64,000 bases of DNA. Origin: PALSA-278 sp963760285. Its GTDB lineage: Bacteria; Acidobacteriota; Terriglobia; Acidiferrales; UBA7541. Under the pieces are notes generated by a model. The model worked only from the letters and a program-made list of their open reading frames with translations. It was not told where the DNA came from and made no database searches. The first letter of the stretch is position 1. The number at the start of each line of letters is the position of its first letter. Position numbers and translations under genes: made by a program. The stretch spans positions 558,001 through 622,000 of the forward strand of contig CAVXCI010000001.1 of the NCBI GenBank assembly GCA_963760285.1. The letters run 5' to 3'. Shown here in pieces: positions 27,785 through 36,289 of the stretch.

Positions 27785-28945
27785 TTAAGAAATCACCGCG
27801 CGCTCGAATATTTCCTGCCGCGGATCGCTGGGTTCTAGCTTGCCGAGCTCCCGCAATAGCTCGCGGACCTTTTCATCTTCCGGTCGCGGCACTACTACCT
27901 GGACTTCCACATATTGATCCCCGCGACGTCCATGATGACGTACGGACGGCGCGCCTTTTTCGCGCAGCCGGAAACTCTTCCCGCTGTCAGTGCCCGGTGG
28001 AATGCGGACCAACGACCGTCCATCCACGGTGGGAACTTCGATTTTCGCTCCCAGGGACGCTTCCGTGATGGTCACCGGAACTTTCGTGTAAATGTCGTTA
28101 CCACGCCGCTCAAAGAACGGATGCGGGGCCACCCGCGTGACGATATAAAGATCGCCTGGCGGACCGCCATCCACTCCTGTATTCCCTCTTCCCGCCACGC
28201 GGAATCGCGATCCGGCTCCCATCCCCGCGGGAATCCGGACTTCCAGCGTTTCGGTGCGCATCACGCGTCCCTGGCCTCCGCAGGCACGGCACAGCGTCCG
28301 CTGGTGTCCGCTGCCACCGCAGGCGCTGCAGTTCACCTGAAAACGCATCTTGCCGGCCGTGCGCGTCACCTGGCCGGAGCCATTGCATTCCGGGCAGACA
28401 CGCGCCGCGCCTCCCGCATGTCCTGTCCCGCGGCAATCGGGACATACATCCTGCCGCGTGTAATGGATTTTTTTCACCGCGCCGCGAATGGACTCCGCAA
28501 AGGAAATTTCAATTTCATACTCCAGGTCGGCGCCCGGTTCTGGACCGGGTTCCTCGCGGCCGGCTCCCCCGCGAAACATCTGGCTGAAGATGTCGCGAAA
28601 ACTCGCCCCGCCTCCGCCGCCAGCCGCACCTCCAAAATCGAACCCACCAAAATCGAAATGGACGCCGCCGGGACCATTGCCTCCGCCGGCCTCGGCTCCG
28701 CCGGCCCCAGTATGCGGCGCGTTGAAACCGAACTGGTCATACATCTGCCGTTTCTTGGTGTCAGAAAGAACTTCGTAGGCCTCGGAAATCTGCTTGAATT
28801 TTTCTTCCGCGGACTTGTCGCCGGGGTTGAGATCGGGATGGAATTTTCGTGCCAGCTTGCGGTAGGCCTGCCGGATTTCCTTCACCGACGCAGACCTGCG
28901 CACTCCCAGAAGCTCGTAGTAGTCCTGTTTCGTCGCTGTGGCCAT
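27785..28945 (-). CDS. dnaJ: Chaperone protein DnaJ
   Basis: 386 aa. The J domain is at about residues 6-72 (DYYELLGVRRSASVKEIRQA, KFHPDLNPGD with the HPD motif). A Gly/Phe-rich region follows (NGPGGVHFDFGGFDFGG). Four CxxCxGxG zinc repeats come next (CPDCRGTG, CPECNGSG, CSACGGSG, CRACGGQG), and then the two beta-sandwich substrate-binding domains ending near ERAVIS. It is a co-chaperone stimulating DnaK ATPase. It lies in operon order dnaK-hypothetical-dnaJ-hspR. Confidence 0.96.
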   Translation of the reverse strand: MATATKQDYYELLGVRRSASVKEIRQAYRKLARKFHPDLNPGDKSAEEKFKQISEAYEVLSDTKKRQMYDQFGFNAPHTGAGGAEAGGGNGPGGVHFDFGGFDFGGAAGGGGGASFRDIFSQMFRGGAGREEPGPEPGADLEYEIEISFAESIRGAVKKIHYTRQDVCPDCRGTGHAGGAARVCPECNGSGQVTRTAGKMRFQVNCSACGGSGHQRTLCRACGGQGRVMRTETLEVRIPAGMGAGSRFRVAGRGNTGVDGGPPGDLYIVTRVAPHPFFERRGNDIYTKVPVTITEASLGAKIEVPTVDGRSLVRIPPGTDSGKSFRLREKGAPSVRHHGRRGDQYVEVQVVVPRPEDEKVRELLRELGKLEPSDPRQEIFERAVIS

Positions 28946-29016
28946 CGGTGGCTAATTTCCGTCAATCGGATTCGGCATGTGCTTCGTAACGCACGGTCCG
29001 TGCGCCTCTTGTAAAT

Positions 29017-29402
29017 CTAAATATTCGCCCACCGCGCGTTCATCTCCGCCAGTTCCTGATTTTCCTGTACATGTTCATCCCGTTGCCGGCGCGTCTCTTC
29101 TGTTCGTCCGCCCATAGATGCTTCCTTCACGCTGGCCTTCTCCATCCAGCGGTCAATCCATTTCGTTTTGGCTCCCACGCTTTCTGCATCAGACCGGAAG
29201 CGTAACAGCGTGCCCGTAATCTCCACCGAGCGCGGCGGAAATTCCGGCGGCGCGTCTCCCTGCAATTCATAAAAGAGGCGCCGCCAGTTTCCCCCGGCGA
29301 TTCGCTGATGGGAATCTGCACCAGGTAAACATTGTCGCGGATTTTCTGGACCGCCTGAGGCGGTCCAGTCCGCTTGATCCCTGTTGAGGTCACGCTGCTC
29401 AC
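29017..29402 (-). CDS. Hypothetical protein in the grpE position of the dnaK operon; one frame change
   Basis: Two overlapping frames encode one protein of about 128 aa. A GTG start at 29402 (after GGAAAGG) gives IRDNVYLVQIPISESPG, and the next frame continues GNWRRLFYELQGDAPPEFPP to a charged helical C-terminus (WIDRWMEKASVKEASMGGRT and EHVQENQELAEMNARWA). The frame changes in a run of five C (29291-29295); one extra base would restore a single frame, so a homopolymer base-call error is likely. It does not resemble GrpE (no dimerisation coiled coil plus beta wing). It lies between dnaK (21 bases) and dnaJ (71 bases). The function is unknown. Confidence 0.65.
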
Positions 29403-29423
29403 GCCTTTCCGGGCCGCGGACGC

Positions 29424-31373
29424 CTAGTTCGGCCGCTTCGATTCGTCAACGTCAACGAATTCCGCGTCCACCACGTCGCCCGGCTGGCTCTGTGTTCCGC
29501 CTGTACTGGCGCCTGTCCCGCCGCTGCTGTCCGGTCCGCTCGGCCCTGTCGGTTCACCAGCCGGACTGGCCGAAGCAGCCCGATATAGGGCTTCCCCAAT
29601 GCGGCTCAATGCCCGCGTCAGGTTTTCCGTGGCGGACTTGATGCGATCCAGACCGCCTTCCGTCAAGGCCTTGCGGCTGTCTTCGATAGCCTCTTCCGCC
29701 GGCCGTATCTCCGCCTCGCTGAGCTTCTCCCGGTTTTCGCGCAGCAGCTTCTCCGCCTGGTAAATCGCCGTGTCACACTGGTTGCGCGCTTCGATCTCCG
29801 CCAGTTTGGCCTTATCCTCGGCGGCGTGCGATTCGGCCTCGATGCGCATCTTTTCCGCTTCTTCCTTGGAAAGACCAGTGGAAGCGGTGATGGTGATCTT
29901 CTGTTCCTTGTTGGTGGCCTTGTCCTTTGCCGAGACGTTCAAAATCCCGTTGGCGTCGATGTCGAAGGTCACCTCGATTTGCGGCATGCCGCGCGGCGCG
30001 GGAGGAATTCCTATCAAATGGAATTTTCCGAGTGTGCGGTTCCCGCTGGCCATCGGCCGCTCGCCCTGAAGCACGTGGACTTCCACGGAGGTTTGGTTGT
30101 CCGACGCGGTCGAAAATATTTCCGACTTGCGCGTGGGAATCGTCGTGTTCCGTGGAATCAAAACGGTCATCACCCCGCCCAGCGTTTCCAGACCCAACGA
30201 AAGCGGAGTCACGTCAAGCAGCAGGATGTCCTTCACTTCCCCGCCCAGTACGCCGCCTTGAATCGCCGCGCCCACGGCCACCACCTCGTCCGGATTCACG
30301 CCCTTATGCGGTTCTTTGCCGCCAAAGAGCTCCTTAACAATCTGCACGACCCTGGGAATGCGCGTTGAGCCGCCGACCAGCACAACCTCGTCAATCTTGT
30401 CTGGCGTTACTCCCGCGTCGGACAACGCCTGCTTCACCGGCCCTACTGTCCGCTGCAGCAGGTCTTCCATCAGCTGCTCCAGCTTGGAACGGGAAAGCTT
30501 CAACTGCAGATGCTTCGGTCCGGAAGCATCCGCGGTCAGGAACGGCAAGTTGATCTCCGTTTCGCTAAGTTGCGAAAGCTCAATCTTGGCTTTCTCCGCC
30601 GCCTCCTTAAGACGTTGAATGGCCATGCGGTCTTTGCTGATGTCTACTGCCTGGTCCTTCTTAAATTCCGCCACCATCCAGTCAATGATGCGGTGGTCAA
30701 TGTCATCTCCTCCCAGGTGAGTGTCGCCCGCGGTGGATTTCACTTCCACCACGCCTTCGCCCACTTCTAGGATGGAAATATCAAACGTACCGCCGCCAAG
30801 GTCGTAGACTGCGATGGTCTCGTCCTTCTTCTTGTCCAGACCGTAGGCCAGCGCGGCCGCAGTTGGCTCATTAATAATGCGCAGAACTTCCAGCCCCGCG
30901 ATTTCTCCTGCCTGCTTGGTGGCCTGGCGCTGGCCGTCATTAAAATAGGCCGGTACGGTGATGACCGCCTTGGTCACCTTTTCGCCCAGAAAGTCTTCCG
31001 CCGCACTCTTCAGTTTTTGCAGAATCATCGCGGAAATCTCCGGCGGTGTGTATACCTTGCCGGAAATCTCGATGCGCACATCGTCATGCGGCCCGCGCAC
31101 CACCTTATAAGGAACGCGCTTCTGTTCTTCCGTTGTCTCGTCGAAGCGCCGCCCCATGAATCTCTTGATCGAGTAAACTGTATTCTCGGGATTGGTAATG
31201 GACTGGCGCTTGGCCACCTGGCCCACCAGCCGTTCGCCAGTCTTCGTGATCCCGACAACCGAGGGAGTCGTCCTGCCGCCCTCCTGGTTGGGGATAACCA
31301 CCGGCTCTCCGCCCTGCATGACAGCCACCACCGAGTTCGTCGTACCCAAGTCTATCCCTATGATTTTGCTCAT
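29424..31373 (-). CDS. dnaK: Chaperone protein DnaK (Hsp70)
   Basis: 649 aa. The actin-like ATPase domain has phosphate 1 IIGIDLGTTNSVVAVM, IINEPTAAALAYGLD, phosphate 2 IAVYDLGGGTFDISIL and the adenosine motif VVLVGGSTRIPRVVQ. The substrate-binding domain begins at DVTPLSLGLETLGG, and the C-terminus ends in an acidic EFVDVDE-type tail after a Gly/Ser/Thr-rich linker. It is the first gene of the heat-shock operon, with a consensus promoter and HAIR-like operator about 80 bases upstream. Confidence 0.98.
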   Translation of the reverse strand: MSKIIGIDLGTTNSVVAVMQGGEPVVIPNQEGGRTTPSVVGITKTGERLVGQVAKRQSITNPENTVYSIKRFMGRRFDETTEEQKRVPYKVVRGPHDDVRIEISGKVYTPPEISAMILQKLKSAAEDFLGEKVTKAVITVPAYFNDGQRQATKQAGEIAGLEVLRIINEPTAAALAYGLDKKKDETIAVYDLGGGTFDISILEVGEGVVEVKSTAGDTHLGGDDIDHRIIDWMVAEFKKDQAVDISKDRMAIQRLKEAAEKAKIELSQLSETEINLPFLTADASGPKHLQLKLSRSKLEQLMEDLLQRTVGPVKQALSDAGVTPDKIDEVVLVGGSTRIPRVVQIVKELFGGKEPHKGVNPDEVVAVGAAIQGGVLGGEVKDILLLDVTPLSLGLETLGGVMTVLIPRNTTIPTRKSEIFSTASDNQTSVEVHVLQGERPMASGNRTLGKFHLIGIPPAPRGMPQIEVTFDIDANGILNVSAKDKATNKEQKITITASTGLSKEEAEKMRIEAESHAAEDKAKLAEIEARNQCDTAIYQAEKLLRENREKLSEAEIRPAEEAIEDSRKALTEGGLDRIKSATENLTRALSRIGEALYRAASASPAGEPTGPSGPDSSGGTGASTGGTQSQPGDVVDAEFVDVDESKRPN

Positions 31374-31451
31374 ACTTACACGTCCTCCGCTAAATTATTG
31401 ATGCTCCGCATTTTGTGCGTATTCCCTTGGGTGATTCCTATCGCAGAGTGG

Positions 31452-31481
31452 ATTCTAATAGTTGAGTGCGTTATTGTCAAG
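31452..31481 (-). promoter_or_regulatory. dnaK operon promoter overlapped by a HAIR-like HspR operator
   Basis: Minus strand: TTGACA (31480-31475), 17-base spacer, TAGAAT (31457-31452), a near-perfect sigma-70 promoter about 80 bases before dnaK. Overlying the -35 box is GTTGAGT-N7-TGTCAAG (31461-31481, read on the plus strand). Compared with the HspR-associated inverted repeat CTTGAGT-N7-ACTCAAG it matches 6 of 7 and 5 of 7 positions with exact spacing. Bound HspR would block RNA polymerase. The hspR gene is in this operon. The rest of 31374-31711 shows no gene. Confidence 0.72.
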
Positions 31482-31711
31482 TTTATTGATGCACCGAATT
31501 CTGACCCTTCTACCAGCTATTCTGCAATTCTCTCATTTCAGGGCGGGCTGTGGCGCTATGCCAAACGACCGAATTTGCGGAATCCGTCCTACCCCCGCCG
31601 CCTTCGGCAACCATTACCTTTCAATGCGCGTCGGAAGAGGAGTCGGGTTACAATGGCCGTTTGATAGTTCAGCGCTAAACTCCACCTATTAGAAAAAGTG
31701 AGGAGAGTCGA

Positions 31712-32404
31712 ATGAAGAGACGTCACACTGCCCCCTTTTGGGTTGGCTTCATCGCTTTCAGCATCATTTCAGCGTTTGCCTTGCCTGCCCGGGCGCAATC
31801 GCACGCGGCCGCCAGTAATGAGGGGGTCAAAGCCTATGGGTCGAAGAATGCTCCCATCGTCATGGAAGTGTTCAGCGACTACCAGTGCCCGTCTTGCCGG
31901 GGTCTTTTTGAGCAGACGCTGAAGCAACTTATCCCCGATTATGTGGCCTCTGGAAAGGTCTACCTCATTCACCGGGATTTCCCGCTTCCACAGCACAAAT
32001 ATTCCTGGAAAGCTGCGCGTTATGCGAACGCCGCCGCGCACGTTGGAAAATTTCCCCAGACGGAAGCCGCTCTCTATGATAATCAATCCAGCTGGGAAAC
32101 CGACGGGGATGTCGTCAAGTATATTGAACCTGCCGTCGGCGCCACGGACATGAAAGCCATGCAAAAACTGGTGGACGCCTGCAAGGACGATTCGGGGGTT
32201 GCCCAGCCCAAGCAGGATGAGCCGGAGCACCATGGCTGCCCGCTTGACGAAGCCATTCAGCGCGATGTGGCTATGGGCATCAAGATTCCCGTCGCCGCCA
32301 CGCCCACCTTCGTGATCACCTACAAGGGCAAGAGCTCCACAACTTCCGGTCAGGTAAGTTACGCCGTCCTGAAACAATATTTCGATTATCTCGTGAGCCA
32401 TTAG
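31712..32404 (+). CDS. DsbA-like thioredoxin-fold exported protein
   Basis: 230 aa with a signal peptide (hydrophobic FWVGFIAFSIISAFALPARA, cleavage near ARAQ). The thioredoxin fold starts at IVMEVFSDYQCPSCRGLFEQ; the CPSC motif is the redox-active pair. The long alpha insertion and the cis-Pro segment VAATPTFVITYKGK are typical of the DsbA/Thioredoxin_4 group. It is probably a periplasmic thiol oxidoreductase. The ribosome binding site is GTGAGGAG. A DoxX/MauE-like membrane protein follows 20 bases later, a pairing that fits a redox-relay membrane partner. Confidence 0.88.
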   Translation: MKRRHTAPFWVGFIAFSIISAFALPARAQSHAAASNEGVKAYGSKNAPIVMEVFSDYQCPSCRGLFEQTLKQLIPDYVASGKVYLIHRDFPLPQHKYSWKAARYANAAAHVGKFPQTEAALYDNQSSWETDGDVVKYIEPAVGATDMKAMQKLVDACKDDSGVAQPKQDEPEHHGCPLDEAIQRDVAMGIKIPVAATPTFVITYKGKSSTTSGQVSYAVLKQYFDYLVSH

Positions 32405-32424
32405 GCAAGAGCACTTCAATCACC

Positions 32425-32880
32425 ATGACGACTTCCTCGCCTTCCCCCATATTACGAAGCCTGGTACTGGTGGGCAGACTTCTCTTTGCCGGCGTTTTTC
32501 TATTCGCCGCCTGGACAAAAATGCCCTGGGTGCAACCTCCGCCACTTTTCGGCATGCAGATTGATTCCTATCAATTGCTGGGTCCCGGCGCGGTCATGTT
32601 TGTGGCCCGGACGCTTCCCTGGTTCGAACTGATCCTCGGCCTGTTCCTCTTGATCGGGTGGCCGCTCAGAATTATCACGTCGCTGGCTAGCCTTACGCTG
32701 CTCGGGTTCTTCAGCCTGATGGTCCGAACCTATGCCGCCGGCCTGGAAATCAATTGCGGCTGCTTCGGCCCGGGAGAACGCCTGGGCCCGAAAAGGCTTG
32801 CAGAGGACGGCGCTATGCTGGCGCTCTCGCTGGCAGTAACCGTAGGTGCATTTCTTTTGCGGCGCCGCAAATCTTCATAG
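32425..32880 (+). CDS. DoxX/MauE-type membrane protein
   Basis: 151 aa with four probable membrane helices (LVLVGRLLFAGVFLFAAWTK; GAVMFVARTLPWFELILGLF; LRIITSLASLTLLGFFSLMV; GAMLALSLAVTVGAFLL). The Lys in the first helix (AWTKMP) and the NCGCFG motif after helix 3 are the marks of the MauE/methylamine-utilisation and DoxX group. MauE-like proteins support disulfide formation in partner proteins, and the DsbA-like gene just upstream makes a shared redox role plausible. Confidence 0.83.
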   Translation: MTTSSPSPILRSLVLVGRLLFAGVFLFAAWTKMPWVQPPPLFGMQIDSYQLLGPGAVMFVARTLPWFELILGLFLLIGWPLRIITSLASLTLLGFFSLMVRTYAAGLEINCGCFGPGERLGPKRLAEDGAMLALSLAVTVGAFLLRRRKSS

Positions 32881-32891
32881 TTCTTTTGGCT

Positions 32892-32932
32892 CCTTCCGCT
32901 CGTAAAGAGTAAAATTCATTAGAGCGGGAAGG
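32892..32932. terminator. Imperfect inverted repeat after the DoxX-like gene, possible terminator
   Basis: CCTTCCGCTC (32892-32901) and GAGCGGGAAGG (32922-32932) pair with one bulged base around a 20-base AT-rich loop, 12 bases after the DoxX-like stop. A short T-rich stretch (ATTCGTTT) follows. The large loop makes a classical intrinsic terminator uncertain. Confidence 0.35.
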
Positions 32933-33106
32933 ATTCGTTTGCCCCGCGCTCTTGATGAATGAATATGTAGAAAATGCGCGCCGCGCGCAAAGCCATCTCC
33001 GCGCGGGCGATTCTTACGGCGAGCCCGTATGCTGGATCCGGACTGAATGGTTTGTTGGTGGCGCGGCACGGCGGCTGGAATTGAAGTTCTGAGGGAGGAA
33101 CATCAG

Positions 33107-35323
33107 ATGCGCTTTTCTGTACTGAAACGCGCGGGGGCACTCTTAATCCTGGTCGCGCTGGCGGGCGCCGCGGCCGTGGCGCAAACGTCGCAGGGAAAAC
33201 AGTTGACGGTGGAGCGTATCTACGGGCAGCCCAGCCTGAGCGGAAACTTTACGCCCGGTCTTCAGTGGAGCCCCGACGGAAAAACCGTCAGCTATTTCCA
33301 CATTGACCGTGGCCAGGGCAAGCCGACACGCGAGCTCTGGGCCATGGACGCAACGTCCGGCCAGACCCGCGTGCTGGTGAGCGCGGACAAATTGGAAACC
33401 CTCCTCGAGCCTCCCAGGGGAAAGCCGTCGCAGGCCACCGGCCTCGGCCGCCGCGCCCCGGCCAGCTATTTCTGGACTCCCGATTCCAAGGGTTTAGTTT
33501 TCGTGGGTGAGGATCAATTGGTCTGGCTCGATCTGGCAACGATGGGTTCACACATGATCGTCCATGGCGACAGCGGAATCGAGGACGCTAAAATCTCACC
33601 GAACGGCGAAATTGTAAGCTACGTGCAGGACAATAATCTTTGGGCCGTGCCTGCTTCCGGCGGAAAACCGAGACCCCTTACCGGCGGCGGATCGAGCGAT
33701 CTTCTTAAGGGCAAACTGGACTGGGTCTATCCCGAAGAATTGGACCTGGGCACCGCTTACTGGTGGTCGCCTGATTCCAGGCACATCGCCTACCTACAGA
33801 TGGATGAAAGCAAGGTTAATCACTATCCGCTGGTGGACCTCACCACCTATACCGGTACCACCGACCCGGAGGACTATCCCAACGCCGGCGACGCCAACCC
33901 CGTGGTTCGCGTCGGTGTGGTTTCCGCCGACGGCGGTGAAACGAAATGGATGGACACCGGCAATGACGATGGAGTTTATTTGGCGCGTGTCAAATGGCTG
34001 CCGGATTCGAAGCAGCTGGCCATCGAACGCTTGAATCGCGCGCAAACGCGCCTGGATTTGCTGCTCGCCGACGCATCGAACGGGAAATCCGGCATATTGC
34101 TAACGGAGCAGGACCAATACTGGCTCAACGTCAATGATGACTTTACCTTCCTCAAGGACTCTCCGGGCTTCGTCTGGGGCAGCGAGCGCAGCGGTTATCG
34201 CCATCTTTACCTTTATGACTTGAAAGGAAATGTGCTGGCGCAACTGACGCGGGGCGACTGGGTCGTCACCGGCCTGGAAGGCGTGGACGAGAAAAACGGA
34301 ATTGTCTATTACGTCTCCACGCAGAAAAGCCCCGTGGAATCCCATCTATATCGCGTCTCCCTGAAGGGCGGTGAACCGCAGAGACTGACCAAGGAAGATG
34401 GCACGCACTACGTTCAGATGGCTCCAGATGCCAGCGCATGGGTGGACTATTACACCAACGTGATGCAGCCGGTGCGCACCGATCTGTATCGCGCCGACAG
34501 CACCTACGTTGCAGCGATTAATGAGAACAAAGTCCCCGAGCTGGCGCAGTACAACCTCTCTCCGGTGAAATTCCTGACCGTGGATGCCGACGACGGCACC
34601 AAGCTGGAAGCCTATATGATCAAGCCGCCGGACTTTGACGCCTCCAGGAAATATCCGGTCATTATCAGCGTCTACGGCGGCCCCGGTGTTTCCTCCGTGC
34701 ATGATGCCTGGGGCGGTTCAACTTTTCTCTGGCACCAGATGATGGCCCAGAAGGGCTACATCATCTTCGAACTGGACAATCGTGGGGCCAACAACCGCGG
34801 CCACGCTTTCGAGACGCCCATTTACCACCATTTCGGCGGAGTGCAGCTGCAGGACCAGCTTTCCGGTGTGCGCTATCTGAAATCTCTGCCCTATGTGGAC
34901 GGCTCGCGCATCGGCATCTGGGGCTGGAGCTTCGGCGGTTACATGACCCTCACCGCCATGTTCAATGCTCCGGATGTTTTCAAGGCGGGTTTCGCCGGTG
35001 GACCAGTTACCGACTGGCGTCAGTATGACAGCATCTACACTGAGCGCTACATGGGCTTGCCGAAGGATAATCGAGAGGGCTACCAGGATTCGTCGCCCGT
35101 AAATCATGTGGCGGGATTGAAAGGCAAGCTGCTCATCGCCCAAGGCACGGACGACGACAACGTCCATTTTGCAAACACCGTGGAACTGGTGGACAAATTA
35201 ATTGACGTGGACAAGTACGCGGAAGTCAGTCTTTATCCGGGGCGCGGGCATGGCGTCAGCGATCCCCCCGCGCGCATACAACTTTTCCAGCGTGTCACGC
35301 AGTTTTTTCTGGATAACCTCTGA
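33107..35323 (+). CDS. S9-family (dipeptidyl peptidase IV-like) exported serine peptidase
   Basis: 738 aa from the ATG at 33107 (GAGGGAGG ribosome binding site). A signal peptide (LKRAGALLILVALAGAAAVA) is followed by the DPP IV beta-propeller (about 40-470) and the alpha/beta hydrolase domain (about 480-738). The catalytic triad is visible: Ser in GWSFGGYM, Asp in GTDDDNVHF, His in GRGHGVSD. The DPP IV double-Glu motif is present in the propeller (YPEELDL). It cleaves N-terminal dipeptides in the periplasm or outside, probably for peptide scavenging. A TPR-like gene follows 37 bases on. Confidence 0.92.
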   Translation: MRFSVLKRAGALLILVALAGAAAVAQTSQGKQLTVERIYGQPSLSGNFTPGLQWSPDGKTVSYFHIDRGQGKPTRELWAMDATSGQTRVLVSADKLETLLEPPRGKPSQATGLGRRAPASYFWTPDSKGLVFVGEDQLVWLDLATMGSHMIVHGDSGIEDAKISPNGEIVSYVQDNNLWAVPASGGKPRPLTGGGSSDLLKGKLDWVYPEELDLGTAYWWSPDSRHIAYLQMDESKVNHYPLVDLTTYTGTTDPEDYPNAGDANPVVRVGVVSADGGETKWMDTGNDDGVYLARVKWLPDSKQLAIERLNRAQTRLDLLLADASNGKSGILLTEQDQYWLNVNDDFTFLKDSPGFVWGSERSGYRHLYLYDLKGNVLAQLTRGDWVVTGLEGVDEKNGIVYYVSTQKSPVESHLYRVSLKGGEPQRLTKEDGTHYVQMAPDASAWVDYYTNVMQPVRTDLYRADSTYVAAINENKVPELAQYNLSPVKFLTVDADDGTKLEAYMIKPPDFDASRKYPVIISVYGGPGVSSVHDAWGGSTFLWHQMMAQKGYIIFELDNRGANNRGHAFETPIYHHFGGVQLQDQLSGVRYLKSLPYVDGSRIGIWGWSFGGYMTLTAMFNAPDVFKAGFAGGPVTDWRQYDSIYTERYMGLPKDNREGYQDSSPVNHVAGLKGKLLIAQGTDDDNVHFANTVELVDKLIDVDKYAEVSLYPGRGHGVSDPPARIQLFQRVTQFFLDNL

Positions 35324-35360
35324 TCCGTTGGCGTGACGCCGCTTGCCGGAAAAGCCCTCT

Positions 35361-36254
35361 ATGCGCACGATACGAAATCAACGGGCCGCACGCGCTGTGG
35401 CGATCTTGGTCGCGGTGGCGCTGTGGCCGTTTCCGCTGCGCGCGCAGTCAGTGCATTCTCCCCTGTTGGAATCCGGCTTCAACCAGCTCTATAGCCTGCA
35501 ATTCGCCGCCGGACGCCAGACGTTTCAAAGTTACGAACGCCGGAACCCCAACGATGCACTGGGCCCGGCCGCCGAAGCCGCCAGCTACCTATTTGAGGAA
35601 TTTAACCGCCAGGGCGTGCTGACATCGAAATTTTTTCTGGACGACAAGAGATTCCTCGGTGGCACGGAGCATCCCGCCGATCCCACACTGCGCGCCGGAT
35701 TTCTGGACGCGGTGGACCGCGCCCGGCGCCTGGCTAAGACCTCGCTCAATCGAAATCCCTCCGATACCGATGCCCTGTTGGCCCTCACCTTCTGCGCCGG
35801 CATGCAGTCCGACTTTGAAGCCCTGATCGAAAAGCATCAGCTCGAGGGATTGCACTACATGCGCGAAGCGCAGGACACGGCGAAAAAACTCCTAGCGGTG
35901 GACCCCAAAGCCGCAGATGCCTATGTGGCCACTGGCTCCGCGGATTACATCATCGGCTCCATGCCCGGCTACAAACGCGCCTTCCTTTGGTTCGGCGGTG
36001 TCCACGGCGACCGCCAGCGCGGCATGGATCAGCTCCGCATCGCCGCGACACAGGGCGACTACTTGAGACCCTTCGCCAAAATCATGCTGGCGCTGTCCTC
36101 CTTGCGCGAAGGCGACGCGGTACAATCACGCGATCTTTTTGCCGAACTGGTACGCGAATTTCCCGAGAACATCCTCTTTCCGCGCGAACTGGCCATCGCC
36201 ACGGCGCGCGTCAAGGGGGCAAGGACCTGCGGCGTCGGCAAGACGCCCTGCTGA
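35361..36254 (+). CDS. Exported TPR-like protein, function unknown
   Basis: 297 aa from the ATG at 35361 (MRTIRNQRAARAVAILVAVA; cleavage near LRAQS). The mature part is helical with TPR-like periodicity (FNQLYSLQFAAGRQTFQSYE; AKTSLNRNPSDTDALLALTF; AKKLLAVDPKAADAYVATGS; LFAELVREFPENILFPRELA). The last 15 residues (KGARTCGVGKTPC) look out of character, so the true C-terminus may be altered by a small indel. It is co-directional with the S9 peptidase and may share its transcript. No precise family is recognised. Confidence 0.65.
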   Translation: MRTIRNQRAARAVAILVAVALWPFPLRAQSVHSPLLESGFNQLYSLQFAAGRQTFQSYERRNPNDALGPAAEAASYLFEEFNRQGVLTSKFFLDDKRFLGGTEHPADPTLRAGFLDAVDRARRLAKTSLNRNPSDTDALLALTFCAGMQSDFEALIEKHQLEGLHYMREAQDTAKKLLAVDPKAADAYVATGSADYIIGSMPGYKRAFLWFGGVHGDRQRGMDQLRIAATQGDYLRPFAKIMLALSSLREGDAVQSRDLFAELVREFPENILFPRELAIATARVKGARTCGVGKTPC

Positions 36255-36289
36255 ATTTTCCCCCGAGAATTTCCTGCCGGCTGCACTCT

